64,000 nt of DNA from Roseivivax halodurans JCM 10272 (GTDB lineage: Bacteria > Pseudomonadota > Alphaproteobacteria > Rhodobacterales > Rhodobacteraceae): NCBI RefSeq assembly GCF_000521785.1, contig NZ_JALZ01000006.1, forward strand, positions 1 through 64,000. Reading direction: 5' to 3'. Shown here piece by piece: positions 18,422-26,326 of the stretch. How positions within the stretch are numbered: the stretch's first letter is position 1; each line of letters begins with the position of its first letter. Made by a program: the position numbers and the translations under genes. The notes beneath the pieces were generated by a model. The model saw nothing but the letters and a program-made list of their open reading frames with translations. It was not told the DNA's origin and did no database searches.

Positions 18422-18454
18422 AAAAAAGAAAAGGCCGGGACGGTGCCCGGCCTT
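18422..18454 (-). terminator. intrinsic terminator of ornithine decarboxylase gene
   Basis: On the minus strand a perfect 9-bp stem AAGGCCGGG / CCCGGCCTT with loop CACCGT is followed by TTCTTTTTTG. It begins 22 nt after the stop codon. Confidence 0.92.
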
Positions 18455-18476
18455 CAACACAGGTGACGTGACGCGA

Positions 18477-19658
18477 TCAGATCGCGACCACGTCCAGCGG
18501 CGGGAAGCCGTTGAAGCCGACCGAGGAATAGGTCGACGTGTAGGCGCCGCAGCTGCGGATGATGATCTTGTCCCCGGCTTTCAGACCGAGCGGCAGCTCG
18601 ACCGGGCGCTTTTCATACATGACGTCGACCGAGTCGCAGGAGGGCCCGGCAAGGACGCAGGGACCGAACTCCTCGTGGTCGCGCTCGGTGACGAAGGCGT
18701 AGCGGATCGCCTCGGCCTCGGTCTCGGCAAGGCCCGAGAAGCGGCCGATGTCGAGATAGACCCAGCGGTGGACGTCCGCATCCGACTTGCGGGAGACCAG
18801 CATCACCTCGGCAGCGATGGCGCCCGCCTCGGCGACGAGGCCGCGACCGGGCTCCGCCATGATGTGCGGCACGTGGCCGAAGCGCTCCTCGACCTGCGCC
18901 ATCACCAGCGCGGCATAGGCATTGGGCGCGTCGATTTCCTCGGTATAGTAGGCCGGAAAGCCGCCGCCGATGTTGAGGGTCGAGAGGTCGTGCCCGGCCG
19001 CCTTGGCCGTCCGCCAGACATCCGCCACCTGATCGAGGGTGCCGGCCCATCCCGCGGCACGCTTCGTCTGCGATCCGACGTGGAACGACATGCCGATCGG
19101 CTCGAGCCCGAGCTCGGTGGCGAGATCCATCAGCGACACGACCTTGCCTGGCGCGCAGCCGAACTTGCGGCTGAGCGGCCAGTCAGCTTCGGTCGAGCCG
19201 ACGAGGAGACGCACATAGACCCTCGATCCGGGCGCATGCTCGGCGATCTTCGCCATCTCCTCCTCGGCGTCCACGGCGAAGTGGCGGATGCCCTTCTCGT
19301 AGGCGAAGGCGATGTCGGAGGCGCGCTTGATCGTGTTGCCGAAGGAGATCCGGTCGGGCGCTGCGCCCATCGCCAGGCACAGCTCGATCTCGCCGCGCGA
19401 AGCCGCGTCGAAATTCGAGCCGAGCCCGACGAGGGTGCGGATGACCGCCGGGTCCGGGTTCGCCTTGACGGCGTAATGGATCGTGGCGCGGCCAAGCCCC
19501 TCTTTCAGCGAGCGGTACTGGGACGCGACCGCCTCGGTGTCGATCACGAGCGTCGGGCGGTCGAAGGTGGTTTCGCGGATATAAGCCTCGGCGCGGGAGA
19601 CAGCGCGCTCTGCGCGCACGACTTCGGTTGCCGAAAACTCGGTGACGTATGCGTTCAT
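18477..19658 (-). CDS. type III PLP-dependent ornithine (lysine/ornithine) decarboxylase
   Basis: A 393-aa fold-III decarboxylase of the eukaryotic-like ODC/alanine-racemase family, making putrescine (or cadaverine). The PLP lysine is in IHYAVKANPDP near residue 70. The phosphate-binding glycine loop is LNIGGGFPAYY, the PLP-contacting segment MAEPGRGLVAEAG, and the active-site cysteine is in GPSCDSVDV. The short N-terminus fits alphaproteobacterial enzymes. GGAG lies 8 nt upstream of the ATG, and a 19-bp palindrome lies 21 bp upstream. It is monocistronic, with its own terminator. Confidence 0.93.
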   Translation of the reverse strand: MNAYVTEFSATEVVRAERAVSRAEAYIRETTFDRPTLVIDTEAVASQYRSLKEGLGRATIHYAVKANPDPAVIRTLVGLGSNFDAASRGEIELCLAMGAAPDRISFGNTIKRASDIAFAYEKGIRHFAVDAEEEMAKIAEHAPGSRVYVRLLVGSTEADWPLSRKFGCAPGKVVSLMDLATELGLEPIGMSFHVGSQTKRAAGWAGTLDQVADVWRTAKAAGHDLSTLNIGGGFPAYYTEEIDAPNAYAALVMAQVEERFGHVPHIMAEPGRGLVAEAGAIAAEVMLVSRKSDADVHRWVYLDIGRFSGLAETEAEAIRYAFVTERDHEEFGPCVLAGPSCDSVDVMYEKRPVELPLGLKAGDKIIIRSCGAYTSTYSSVGFNGFPPLDVVAI

Positions 19659-19678
19659 GTTCCATCTCCAATAGGACC

Positions 19679-19697
19679 CGGTCCGAAGTTCGGACCG
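19679..19697 (-). promoter_or_regulatory. 19-bp palindrome in the ODC leader
   Basis: CGGTCCGAAGTTCGGACCG is a perfect 9-1-9 palindrome ending 21 bp before the ODC start codon. A GTTAC-N9-GTAAC inverted repeat follows at 19716-19734. It could be a repressor operator or a leader hairpin. Confidence 0.55.
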
Positions 19698-19859
19698 ACC
19701 AGTGCTGTCAGAGACGTTACCGTCGCTACGTAACCGTGGGGCGGACCCATGGGACAGAGGCGCGTGCGTTGGCGTCTGCGGTAGAGGCGGATATCGGGTA
19801 TCCGACGATTCTCTTCAAGACATCTTTTTGCGCGAATTTCCGAATTTTCCGTGAGCCGT

Positions 19860-20054
19860 TCAGACGTTGTTCTGAAAACACGTATCGGGCGTCTGCCCCG
19901 GGGATCCGGTGGTCTTCGCACCGCAATGGACACAGGTGAATGTGGCTTCCGTGTCACTCTGGCGGTATTCGCGCCAACGGCAGGCGCGTGTCGCACGGTT
20001 CGAGAACACGGCGATGAGCACGAAAGCGACGATGAGGCCGACGATCACGATCAA
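19860..20054 (-). CDS. small membrane-anchored zinc-ribbon-like protein
   Basis: A 64-aa protein: a single N-terminal membrane helix (MIVIVGLIVAFVLIAVFSNR), a basic stretch RATRACRWREYRQ, then a short Cys-rich domain with CVHCG and one further Cys. Similar small proteins occur in Rhodobacteraceae. I chose a TTG start at 20054 because AAGGAG lies 8 nt upstream; no ATG is available at this place. The function is unknown. The Cys-x2-Cys plus upstream and downstream Cys suggest metal binding. Confidence 0.6.
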   Translation of the reverse strand: MIVIVGLIVAFVLIAVFSNRATRACRWREYRQSDTEATFTCVHCGAKTTGSPGQTPDTCFQNNV

Positions 20055-20149
20055 GGGCAACTCTCCTTCCTGCTCGGGGCGGGCCACGCCCCCGCTCTTC
20101 GGGACCGTGACCCTAGTGTCATCCGGCGCGGCGCCAAGTGCCTGCGCGA

Positions 20150-20314
20150 TCAGGCGGCGGAGTGGTAGGGCAAGGTGCCGGGAGTGTCGTCCGATCTGGT
20201 CGTCTCCGTACGGGAAACGGGCGGCTCCGGTGTGAAATAGGCGAACTGCTCCTCGAGCAGCGCGAGGGCGGCTTTCGCCTTTGCCGTGACGTTGGTTTGT
20301 GTGGATGTGTACAT
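20150..20314 (-). CDS. small hypothetical protein
   Basis: A 54-aa protein beginning MYTSTQTNVTAKAKAALALL and continuing EEQFAYFTPEP. An N-terminal helix rich in Ala and Lys is followed by a polar tail. I recognise the sequence type as a small Rhodobacteraceae protein without assigned function. GAGG lies 8 nt before the ATG. It lies 96 nt upstream of the zinc-ribbon-like small gene on the same strand. Confidence 0.55.
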   Translation of the reverse strand: MYTSTQTNVTAKAKAALALLEEQFAYFTPEPPVSRTETTRSDDTPGTLPYHSAA

Positions 20315-20441
20315 GTGAGAGCCTCGAGCTTGCGATTGCTGTGGCCCCTCCCTGCCGAACGATATGATGCCGCGCTGCGGCATTGCCAACCTCTTTGGTC
20401 GCATGCGCGCCATGACCGGTCCGCAAACCTATGGTCGCGCA

Positions 20442-20467
20442 TAAAAAAACGCCGCCCGAAGGCGGCG
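20442..20467 (-). terminator. intrinsic terminator of the sdh operon
   Basis: On the minus strand a perfect 7-bp stem CGCCGCC / GGCGGCG with tetraloop TTCG is followed by seven T. It begins 24 nt after the sdhB stop. Confidence 0.92.
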
Positions 20468-20490
20468 CTTTCGTGTGCGTGAGGTCGCGT

Positions 20491-21270
20491 TCAGATGGAC
20501 CGCTCGACCATCGTTTTCTTGATCTGCGCAATCGCCTTGGCCGGGTTGAGGCCCTTGGGGCAGGTCTTGGCGCAGTTCATGATGGTGTGGCAGCGGTAGA
20601 GCTTGAACGGATCCTCGAGATCGTCCAGCCGCTCGCCCGTCGCCTCGTCGCGGCTGTCGATGATCCAGCGATAGGCGTGCAGAAGCGCGGCGGGCCCGAG
20701 GAAGCGGTCGCTGTTCCACCAGTAGGACGGGCATGCGGTCGAGCAACAGGCGCACATCACGCATTCGTAGAGGCCGTCGAGCTTCTCGCGATCCTCGATC
20801 GACTGGCGCCATTCCTTCGCCGGATTTGGACTCTTCGTCTCGAGCCAGGGATGGATCGAGGCGTGCTGCGCGTAGAAATGCGTGAGATCCGGGATCAGGT
20901 CCTTCACCACCGGCATGTGCGGCAGCGGGTAGATCTTCACGTCACCCTTCACCTCGTCCATGCCGTAGATGCAGGCGAGCGTGTTGATCCCGTCGATGTT
21001 CATCGCGCAAGACCCGCAGATCCCCTCTCGGCAGGACCGGCGGAAGGTCAGCGTCGGGTCGATCTTGGTCTTGATGTAGATCAGCGCGTCCAGGATCATC
21101 GGACCACAATCGTCGAGATCCACGAAATAGGTATCGACGCGCGGGTTCTCGCCATCGTCCGGCGACCAGCGATAGATCGAGAACTTGCGCAGGGTGCCGC
21201 CGGTCTCGGGCTTGGGCCACGTCTTGCCGGTGCGCATCTGGGAGTTCTTGGGCAGGGTCAGTTGGACCAT
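20491..21270 (-). CDS. sdhB: succinate dehydrogenase iron-sulfur subunit
   Basis: A 259-aa subunit of complex II that relays electrons from FAD to ubiquinone. The [2Fe-2S] ligands are in [13 protein letters not shown], the [4Fe-4S] ligands in [16 protein letters not shown], and the [3Fe-4S] ligands in [24 protein letters not shown] precedes the ATG. It is the last gene of sdhC-sdhD-sdhA-lipoprotein-sdhB and is followed by a terminator. Confidence 0.98.
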   Translation of the reverse strand: MVQLTLPKNSQMRTGKTWPKPETGGTLRKFSIYRWSPDDGENPRVDTYFVDLDDCGPMILDALIYIKTKIDPTLTFRRSCREGICGSCAMNIDGINTLACIYGMDEVKGDVKIYPLPHMPVVKDLIPDLTHFYAQHASIHPWLETKSPNPAKEWRQSIEDREKLDGLYECVMCACCSTACPSYWWNSDRFLGPAALLHAYRWIIDSRDEATGERLDDLEDPFKLYRCHTIMNCAKTCPKGLNPAKAIAQIKKTMVERSI

Positions 21271-21373
21271 TTCAGCCTCCTTGGGACAGAAGGGCCGGCA
21301 GCCCCTCGGCTACCAGACAGATAAGTGTTTGCGGCGCAGGGACAAAGCCGTGCGACGATCCGCGCGGGGGCTG

Positions 21374-21691
21374 TCATATCGCCCCCGCCGCGCGCGCGTA
21401 TTCGGTGGCGAGGCAGCGCACGCTCTCGGGCTTCTGCACCACCTCGGAGACGATCTGCGCCGACGATTCCGTCGGGCCGCCAATCGAATCCGCGCCGAGC
21501 GCGTAGATCTGCTGGGCGCTCGCATTGTCGATCACGCAGTTGATCGCTGGTTCGAGCGGCAGGTTCGGGTAGCGCTCGAGCACCACCCGGTTGACCGTCG
21601 AGCGCGCGGCATTCCGCGCGATCTGGTCCTGCGTTTGCGGCGTGCAGGCCGCGCCGAGGCCGAGGATCGCGAGGAGTGCAAGCATCCGCAT
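21374..21691 (-). CDS. putative lipoprotein encoded inside the sdh operon
   Basis: A 105-aa protein with an N-terminal hydrophobic segment and lipobox-like LGLGAAC (Cys16; the -3 residue is Gly rather than Leu, so lipidation is probable, not certain). A helical mature domain contains a Cys pair (NCVIDNAS and VRCLATEYAR). Its ATG overlaps the sdhA stop (TGATG), implying translational coupling to sdhA. sdhB follows after 103 nt. I know no function. The position suggests a role linked to complex II or just co-expression. Confidence 0.75.
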   Translation of the reverse strand: MRMLALLAILGLGAACTPQTQDQIARNAARSTVNRVVLERYPNLPLEPAINCVIDNASAQQIYALGADSIGGPTESSAQIVSEVVQKPESVRCLATEYARAAGAI

Positions 21692-23496
21692 CAGAAGGTC
21701 CGCGCCTTCGGGGCGATCCGCTTGAGCTCGATGCCGCCCTTGTCTTCCTGCGTGAGCGGATCCTCGATCACCGGACGATAGGTCAGCTGCACCTCCGCGC
21801 CGTGCACGCGGCTGATCGTGTGGACCCGCCAGTTCTCGTCGTCGCGGTCGCCGAAATCCTCGTGCGCATGGGCGCCACGGCTCTCCTTGCGCGCCTCGGC
21901 CGACACGATGGTCGTGAGCGCATTCGGCATGAGGTTGGTGAGCTCGAGCGTCTCCATGAGGTCGGTGTTCCACACGAGGCTGCGGTCGGTCACCTCGAGA
22001 TCGTCGAGCTTGCCGGCGATCGCCTTCATCTTCTCGCAGCCCGAAGACAGCGTCTCGGAGGTGCGGAAGACGGCGGCGTCCTCCTGCATGGTCTTCTGCA
22101 TCTCGGCGCGCAGTTCCGCCGTGGGCGTGCCGCCCTTGGCGTGGCGGATGCCGTCGAACCGGTCGAGCGCCTTGTCGATCTGTGCGACGTTGATGTCGCG
22201 CGGCGAGGCCGCCCGGTCCACCGTCTTGCCCGCGCGGATCGCCGCGGCGCGGCCGAAGACCACGAGGTCGATCAGCGAGTTCGACCCGAGGCGGTTCGCC
22301 CCGTGCACCGATGCGCAGCCCGCCTCGCCCACGGCCATGAGCCCCGGCACGATGGCGTTCGGATCGTCCTCGGTCGGGTTCAGCACCTCGCCCCAGTAGT
22401 TCGTCGGAATGCCGCCCATGTTGTAGTGGACCGTCGGGATGACCGGGATCGGCTCCTTGGTGACGTCGACGCCCGCGAAGATCCGCGCGCTCTCGGAGAT
22501 GCCCGGCAGACGCAGCTGCAGCGCCTCCTTCGGCAGGTGCGAGAGGTTGAGGTGGATATGGTCGCCGTTCGGACCGACGCCCCGCCCCTCGCGGATCTCC
22601 ATAGTCATCGAGCGCGAGACGTAGTCGCGCGGCGCGAGGTCCTTGTAGGTGGGCGCGTAGCGCTCCATGAACCGCTCGCCCTCGGAGTTGGTGAGGTAGC
22701 CGCCCTCGCCGCGCGCGCCTTCCGTGATGAGGCAGCCCGCGCCGTAGATGCCGGTCGGGTGGAACTGCACGAACTCCATGTCCTGAAGCGGCAGACCCGC
22801 GCGCGCAACCATGCCGCCACCGTCGCCGGTGCAGGTATGCGCCGAGGTCGCAGAGAAATAGGCGCGTCCGTAGCCGCCGGTCGCCAGCACAACGGTCTTG
22901 GCGTTGAAGACATGGATCGTGCCATCGTCGAGCTTCCAGCACACCACGCCCTCGCAGGCGCCGTCCTCACCCATGATGAGGTCGATGGCGAAATACTCGA
23001 TGTAGAACTCGGCGTTGTGCTTGAGCGACTGGCCGTAGAGCGTGTGCAGGATCGCGTGGCCGGTCCGGTCCGCCGCTGCGCAGGTGCGCTGCACCGGGGG
23101 GCCCTCGCCGAATTCGGTCGTGTGCCCGCCGAAGGGCCGCTGGTAGATCTTGCCCTCCTCGGTCCGGCTGAACGGCACACCGTAATGCTCGAGCTCGTAG
23201 ACCGCCTCGGGCGCGTGCCGCGCGAGATATTCCATCGCGTCGGTGTCGCCGAGCCAGTCCGACCCCTTCACGGTGTCGTACATGTGCCACTGCCAGTGGT
23301 CGGGCCCCATGTTCGACAGCGACGCGGCGATGCCGCCCTGCGCCGCCACGGTGTGCGAGCGGGTCGGGAAGACCTTGGTGACGCAGGCGGTCTTGAGCCC
23401 CTGCTCGGCCATGCCGAGCGTCGCGCGGAGGCCCGAGCCGCCGGCGCCCACGACCACGACGTCGTAGTCGTGAACTTCGTATTCGTATGCAGCCAT
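21691..23496 (-). CDS. sdhA: succinate dehydrogenase flavoprotein subunit
   Basis: A 601-aa catalytic subunit oxidising succinate to fumarate. The FAD fold is [20 protein letters not shown]. The covalent FAD histidine is in [10 protein letters not shown]. Substrate and active-site segments are [31 protein letters not shown] and [18 protein letters not shown]. Ribosome site GGAGCG is 9 nt upstream. It sits 19 nt after sdhD and overlaps the following lipoprotein gene by one base. Confidence 0.98.
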   Translation of the reverse strand: MAAYEYEVHDYDVVVVGAGGSGLRATLGMAEQGLKTACVTKVFPTRSHTVAAQGGIAASLSNMGPDHWQWHMYDTVKGSDWLGDTDAMEYLARHAPEAVYELEHYGVPFSRTEEGKIYQRPFGGHTTEFGEGPPVQRTCAAADRTGHAILHTLYGQSLKHNAEFYIEYFAIDLIMGEDGACEGVVCWKLDDGTIHVFNAKTVVLATGGYGRAYFSATSAHTCTGDGGGMVARAGLPLQDMEFVQFHPTGIYGAGCLITEGARGEGGYLTNSEGERFMERYAPTYKDLAPRDYVSRSMTMEIREGRGVGPNGDHIHLNLSHLPKEALQLRLPGISESARIFAGVDVTKEPIPVIPTVHYNMGGIPTNYWGEVLNPTEDDPNAIVPGLMAVGEAGCASVHGANRLGSNSLIDLVVFGRAAAIRAGKTVDRAASPRDINVAQIDKALDRFDGIRHAKGGTPTAELRAEMQKTMQEDAAVFRTSETLSSGCEKMKAIAGKLDDLEVTDRSLVWNTDLMETLELTNLMPNALTTIVSAEARKESRGAHAHEDFGDRDDENWRVHTISRVHGAEVQLTYRPVIEDPLTQEDKGGIELKRIAPKARTF

Positions 23497-23515
23497 ATGC
23501 TATTCGCTCCGTTTC

Positions 23516-23887
23516 TCAGAGGGCCAGGCGCGCGATGGCGAAGATCGCGACGACCGAGGCGCCCCAGCAGAGGCAGGTCATGCCGATGATCAGGACTTTC
23601 TCCCAGAGACCGTGGACATAGTCCTCGATCAGCGTCTGGAAGCCGTCGGCAAAGTGCAGGAAGGAGACCGTCAGCGTCAGCACGGCGATGATCGCCGGGA
23701 ACGGACGCGACAGGTGATCGGTGACGCCGGCATAATCCTTGCCGATGGCGGGTGCCACGGCGATGAGGAAAAGCGGGATCAGCACGAGCAGCGCGACGGA
23801 TTGCACCTTCATGCGCCAGAAATGCTGCGTGCCGGACTTGGCGCTGCCCCAGCGGTTCGCCCGCTTGCGGTCGGTGATGTAACTCAT
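23516..23887 (-). CDS. sdhD: succinate dehydrogenase membrane anchor subunit
   Basis: A 123-aa protein with three predicted membrane helices (VALLVLIPLFLIAV; AIIAVLTLTVSFLHFADGF; VLIIGMTCLCWGASVVAIFAI). The HFADGFQTLIEDYVHG segment contains the conserved His, Asp and Tyr of the heme/quinone region. The N-terminus (KRANRWGSAKSGTQHFWRMK) is typical of the alphaproteobacterial SdhD. It is 12 nt after sdhC. Confidence 0.95.
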   Translation of the reverse strand: MSYITDRKRANRWGSAKSGTQHFWRMKVQSVALLVLIPLFLIAVAPAIGKDYAGVTDHLSRPFPAIIAVLTLTVSFLHFADGFQTLIEDYVHGLWEKVLIIGMTCLCWGASVVAIFAIARLAL

Positions 23888-23899
23888 GTCGTCTCTCCC

Positions 23900-24292
23900 T
23901 CAGACCGCGAACAGGATGATCAGCGTCAGCAGCCACAGCACGAAGGATCCGCCGACCACCCCGTAGCCGAGCTTGTAGGCGGTATCGAGATCGAGCCCCA
24001 CGCCGGAATCCCAGATCAGGTGCCGCACGCCCGCAAGGAAGTGGTACCACAGCGCCCAGAGCGACAGGGCGAGGATCAGGATGCCGAACCAGCTGGTGAC
24101 GAAGCCGTCCGCCACCGCGAAGGCATCCGGTCCCGTCGCCGCCGCGATCAGCCACCACACGATCATCAGCATCGCCACGATGAGCGCGTTTCCGGTGATC
24201 CGCGTGAGGATCGAGGTGATCGACGTCAGCTGAGGGCGATAGACCTGGAGGTGGGGTGAGAGCGGCCGCGAGCCGCGGTTCACGTCTGCCAT
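23900..24292 (-). CDS. sdhC: succinate dehydrogenase cytochrome b556 subunit
   Basis: A 130-aa three-helix subunit that opens the operon. Family signatures are RPLSPHLQVYRPQLTSITSI and RITG at the N-terminus, and the heme-ligand region HFLAGVRHLIWDSG. AAGGAT lies 7 nt before the ATG (MADVNRGS). The leader is at least 147 nt long if the paired GTGATCAC boxes at 24411-24439 are part of the promoter. Confidence 0.96.
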   Translation of the reverse strand: MADVNRGSRPLSPHLQVYRPQLTSITSILTRITGNALIVAMLMIVWWLIAAATGPDAFAVADGFVTSWFGILILALSLWALWYHFLAGVRHLIWDSGVGLDLDTAYKLGYGVVGGSFVLWLLTLIILFAV

Positions 24293-24410
24293 GGGTGCAT
24301 CCTTTCGTGTCCCTTGCCCCGGGGTTCTAATGGTTTTTGCCGTGGTGTCACGTCGCGACCGTTTGGCGGGGCGCGGTTTTTTGGCGCAACGCCGGGTCTC
24401 CGGCAATGTC

Positions 24411-24439
24411 GTGATCACAGCCGCCGGAAGCGTGATCAC
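24411..24439 (-). promoter_or_regulatory. paired GTGATCAC operator upstream of sdhC
   Basis: Two perfect GTGATCAC palindromes (24411-24418 and 24432-24439) have centres 21 bp apart, two helical turns, and end 119 bp before the sdhC ATG. The same architecture occurs upstream of sucC at 30049-30077. Confidence 0.65.
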
Positions 24440-24522
24440 GAAATCGGCCGCGGGTGGTGTTCGCCCCTCGGGGGGACCGATTCTCTCCGCCGCGGCGCCG
24501 GGGCGCGCAGATCAGAGCTGGC

Positions 24523-25569
24523 CTAGACCGGCATCAGCGCCCAGTAATCGAGATCGAGAAGCACGCCCGGATGGTACCGTCCCGCCCCGTCCTTGAGCGA
24601 TCCGACGGTGCCGTCCGTCGTCGCGACGAGCCGCAGACGGATCGCGCCGACGCCCGGTCGGTCGGTATCCGCAGTCTCGATCACCTCGGACCAGGCCCGT
24701 ACGGTATCTCCGGCGAAACAGGGATTGGCATGGGCCCCGCCGTTCAGCCCGACGATCATCTGCGCGTTGGCAAGGCCGTTGAACGACAGCGCCCGCGCCA
24801 TCGAAATGACGTGCCCGCCATAGATCAGCCGCTTGCCGTCCTCGCGCATCGTGCCGTCGAAATGGGTCTTCGAGGTGTTCTGCCAGAGGCGCGTCGCCAT
24901 CATGTGCTCGGCCTCCTCGATCGTCACCCCGTCGACGTGGTCGACGATCTCGCCCGGCTGGTAATCTCCGAGCCGGTGCGGCTCTCCCGCAAGCTCGAAG
25001 TCGCAGCCGGAGAAATCGAGCCCCTCCGGGATGCACAGGTCGGAGACGTCGAGCGCCGGCTTGAGGTCGGGCACCACAGTCGGCGGCGCGTCGGATGCTT
25101 CGTCACGCTTCTTCACCATCACCCAGCGGACATAGTCGAGAACCACCTCGTCCGACTGGTCGAAGCCGCGCGTGCGCACCCAGACGACGCCGGTCTTGCC
25201 GTTCGAGTTCTGCTTGAGCCCGATCACCTCGGATTCGGAGCGCAGGGTGTCCCCTGGCCAGACCGGCTTCCGGAACCGCCCTTCCGCGTAGCCGAGATTG
25301 GCGCGTGCGTTCAGTGACACGTCGGGGACGGTCTTGCCGAACACGGTATGGAACGCGATCAGATCGTCGAGCGGCGCAGCGGGCAAACCGCAAGCCTGCG
25401 CGAAGGCGTCCGACGAATGGATCGCGTGCCGGGCGGGGTAGAGCGCGTGATAGAGCGCGCGCTCTCCTGCCCCGACCGTCCGCGGCACCGCATGCCGGAT
25501 GACCTGACCGACCTGGTAATCCTCGAAGAACCGGCCGGCATTGGTCTTGGCGGTACGGCCCGCGGCCAT
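24523..25569 (-). CDS. mch: mesaconyl-CoA hydratase
   Basis: A 348-aa double MaoC/hotdog-domain hydratase of the ethylmalonyl-CoA pathway (mesaconyl-CoA to beta-methylmalyl-CoA). The first hotdog has the opening GRFFEDYQVGQVIRHAVPRT and the segment RKPVWPGDTLRSESEVIGLK. The second has YGGHVISMARALSFNGLAN and NPCFAGDTVRAWSEV. The assignment is supported by the clustered mcl2. The ATG at 25569 overlaps the preceding DUF1737 stop (TGATG), with GGAGC upstream. It is last in mcl2-nnrU-DUF1737-mch. Confidence 0.9.
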   Translation of the reverse strand: MAAGRTAKTNAGRFFEDYQVGQVIRHAVPRTVGAGERALYHALYPARHAIHSSDAFAQACGLPAAPLDDLIAFHTVFGKTVPDVSLNARANLGYAEGRFRKPVWPGDTLRSESEVIGLKQNSNGKTGVVWVRTRGFDQSDEVVLDYVRWVMVKKRDEASDAPPTVVPDLKPALDVSDLCIPEGLDFSGCDFELAGEPHRLGDYQPGEIVDHVDGVTIEEAEHMMATRLWQNTSKTHFDGTMREDGKRLIYGGHVISMARALSFNGLANAQMIVGLNGGAHANPCFAGDTVRAWSEVIETADTDRPGVGAIRLRLVATTDGTVGSLKDGAGRYHPGVLLDLDYWALMPV

Positions 25570-25772
25570 CACTGGGCTCCGAGCTTGAGATCGGGGGAAT
25601 AGTCGCCGTCAACCTCCTTGATAACGGCCTGCCCGCAGCGCATCACGCCGTTCGCGGCGTCGAAGGCATAGGTCGGACCGTCGTAGAGCTCCCAGCCCTT
25701 CGAGAGCGCCTCGGACACCTTGTGACAGAAGGCCGACGTGTCGTCGGACGACAGGAAACGGTAGAGCTTCAT
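25569..25772 (-). CDS. DUF1737 domain protein
   Basis: A 67-aa protein, MKLYRFLSSDDTSAFCHKVS followed by EALSKGWELYDGPTYAFDA, matching the DUF1737 pattern of a short beta/alpha fold with GW-L-GPT. The function is unknown. It is translationally coupled to mch by a one-base stop/start overlap and begins 4 nt after the nnrU-like gene ends. Confidence 0.8.
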   Translation of the reverse strand: MKLYRFLSSDDTSAFCHKVSEALSKGWELYDGPTYAFDAANGVMRCGQAVIKEVDGDYSPDLKLGAQ

Positions 25773-25776
25773 CGGA

Positions 25777-26322
25777 TTACCCCGGGAACGGCCAGACGCC
25801 CAGCCAGGCGTGGATTGCGGTGATGATCGCGAACATCGCGACGGTGATGACGACGAGAAGGATGTCCTTCTTCGCCGGCCCCGGCTCGGGGCGCACCCAG
25901 TCCTCGGTGCGGTTGATGAGGATGACCTCGACCACCGCCCAGGCCAGCATCGCACCGAAGAGGATGATCGATGCGAGATCGCCGTTCACCAGGAGGTGCG
26001 CGACCGCCCAGATCTTGACCGCCGTGAGCTGCGGGTGCCGCAGCTTGCCGCGCAGTCGGCCCTTGGTTGCGCTCATGCCGTAGACGAACACGGCCACGAT
26101 CATCAGCAGGTTGTTGATGTGGACCATGAAGGCCGGGGGCGTCCAGACGGGGATGAAGGCCGCACCGCGATAGCCGATGACGATCAGCACGAGGCCCGCG
26201 AGGATGGCGACGGCCATGATGCCCTTGCCGGCACTGCCCATGGAGGCCCGTTGCCCCGGCGCGAGACGCTTGAAGAGATGCGCACCGACCCAGAGGGCGA
26301 TGCCGAGGATGAGAAGGATCAT
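25777..26322 (-). CDS. NnrU family membrane protein
   Basis: A 181-aa protein with about five membrane helices. The NnrU hallmark is the N-terminal WVGAHLFKRLAPG and the later GKLRHPQLTAVKIWAVAHLL. NnrU was named from denitrification clusters and is related to zeta-carotene isomerases; its reaction in this setting is unclear. Its GGAG ribosome site overlaps the last codons of mcl2, 4 nt away. The location between two ethylmalonyl-CoA pathway genes is noteworthy. Confidence 0.88.
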   Translation of the reverse strand: MILLILGIALWVGAHLFKRLAPGQRASMGSAGKGIMAVAILAGLVLIVIGYRGAAFIPVWTPPAFMVHINNLLMIVAVFVYGMSATKGRLRGKLRHPQLTAVKIWAVAHLLVNGDLASIILFGAMLAWAVVEVILINRTEDWVRPEPGPAKKDILLVVITVAMFAIITAIHAWLGVWPFPG

Positions 26323-26326
26323 TGGC

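Noticed and set aside
20419-20440. CGCAAACCTATGGTCGCG near the sdh terminator resembles part of the sucC operator (GCAAACCTGTGGTCAC)
   Set aside because: Only one arm is similar and the palindrome core is lost. The position downstream of the sdh operon gives no regulatory logic.
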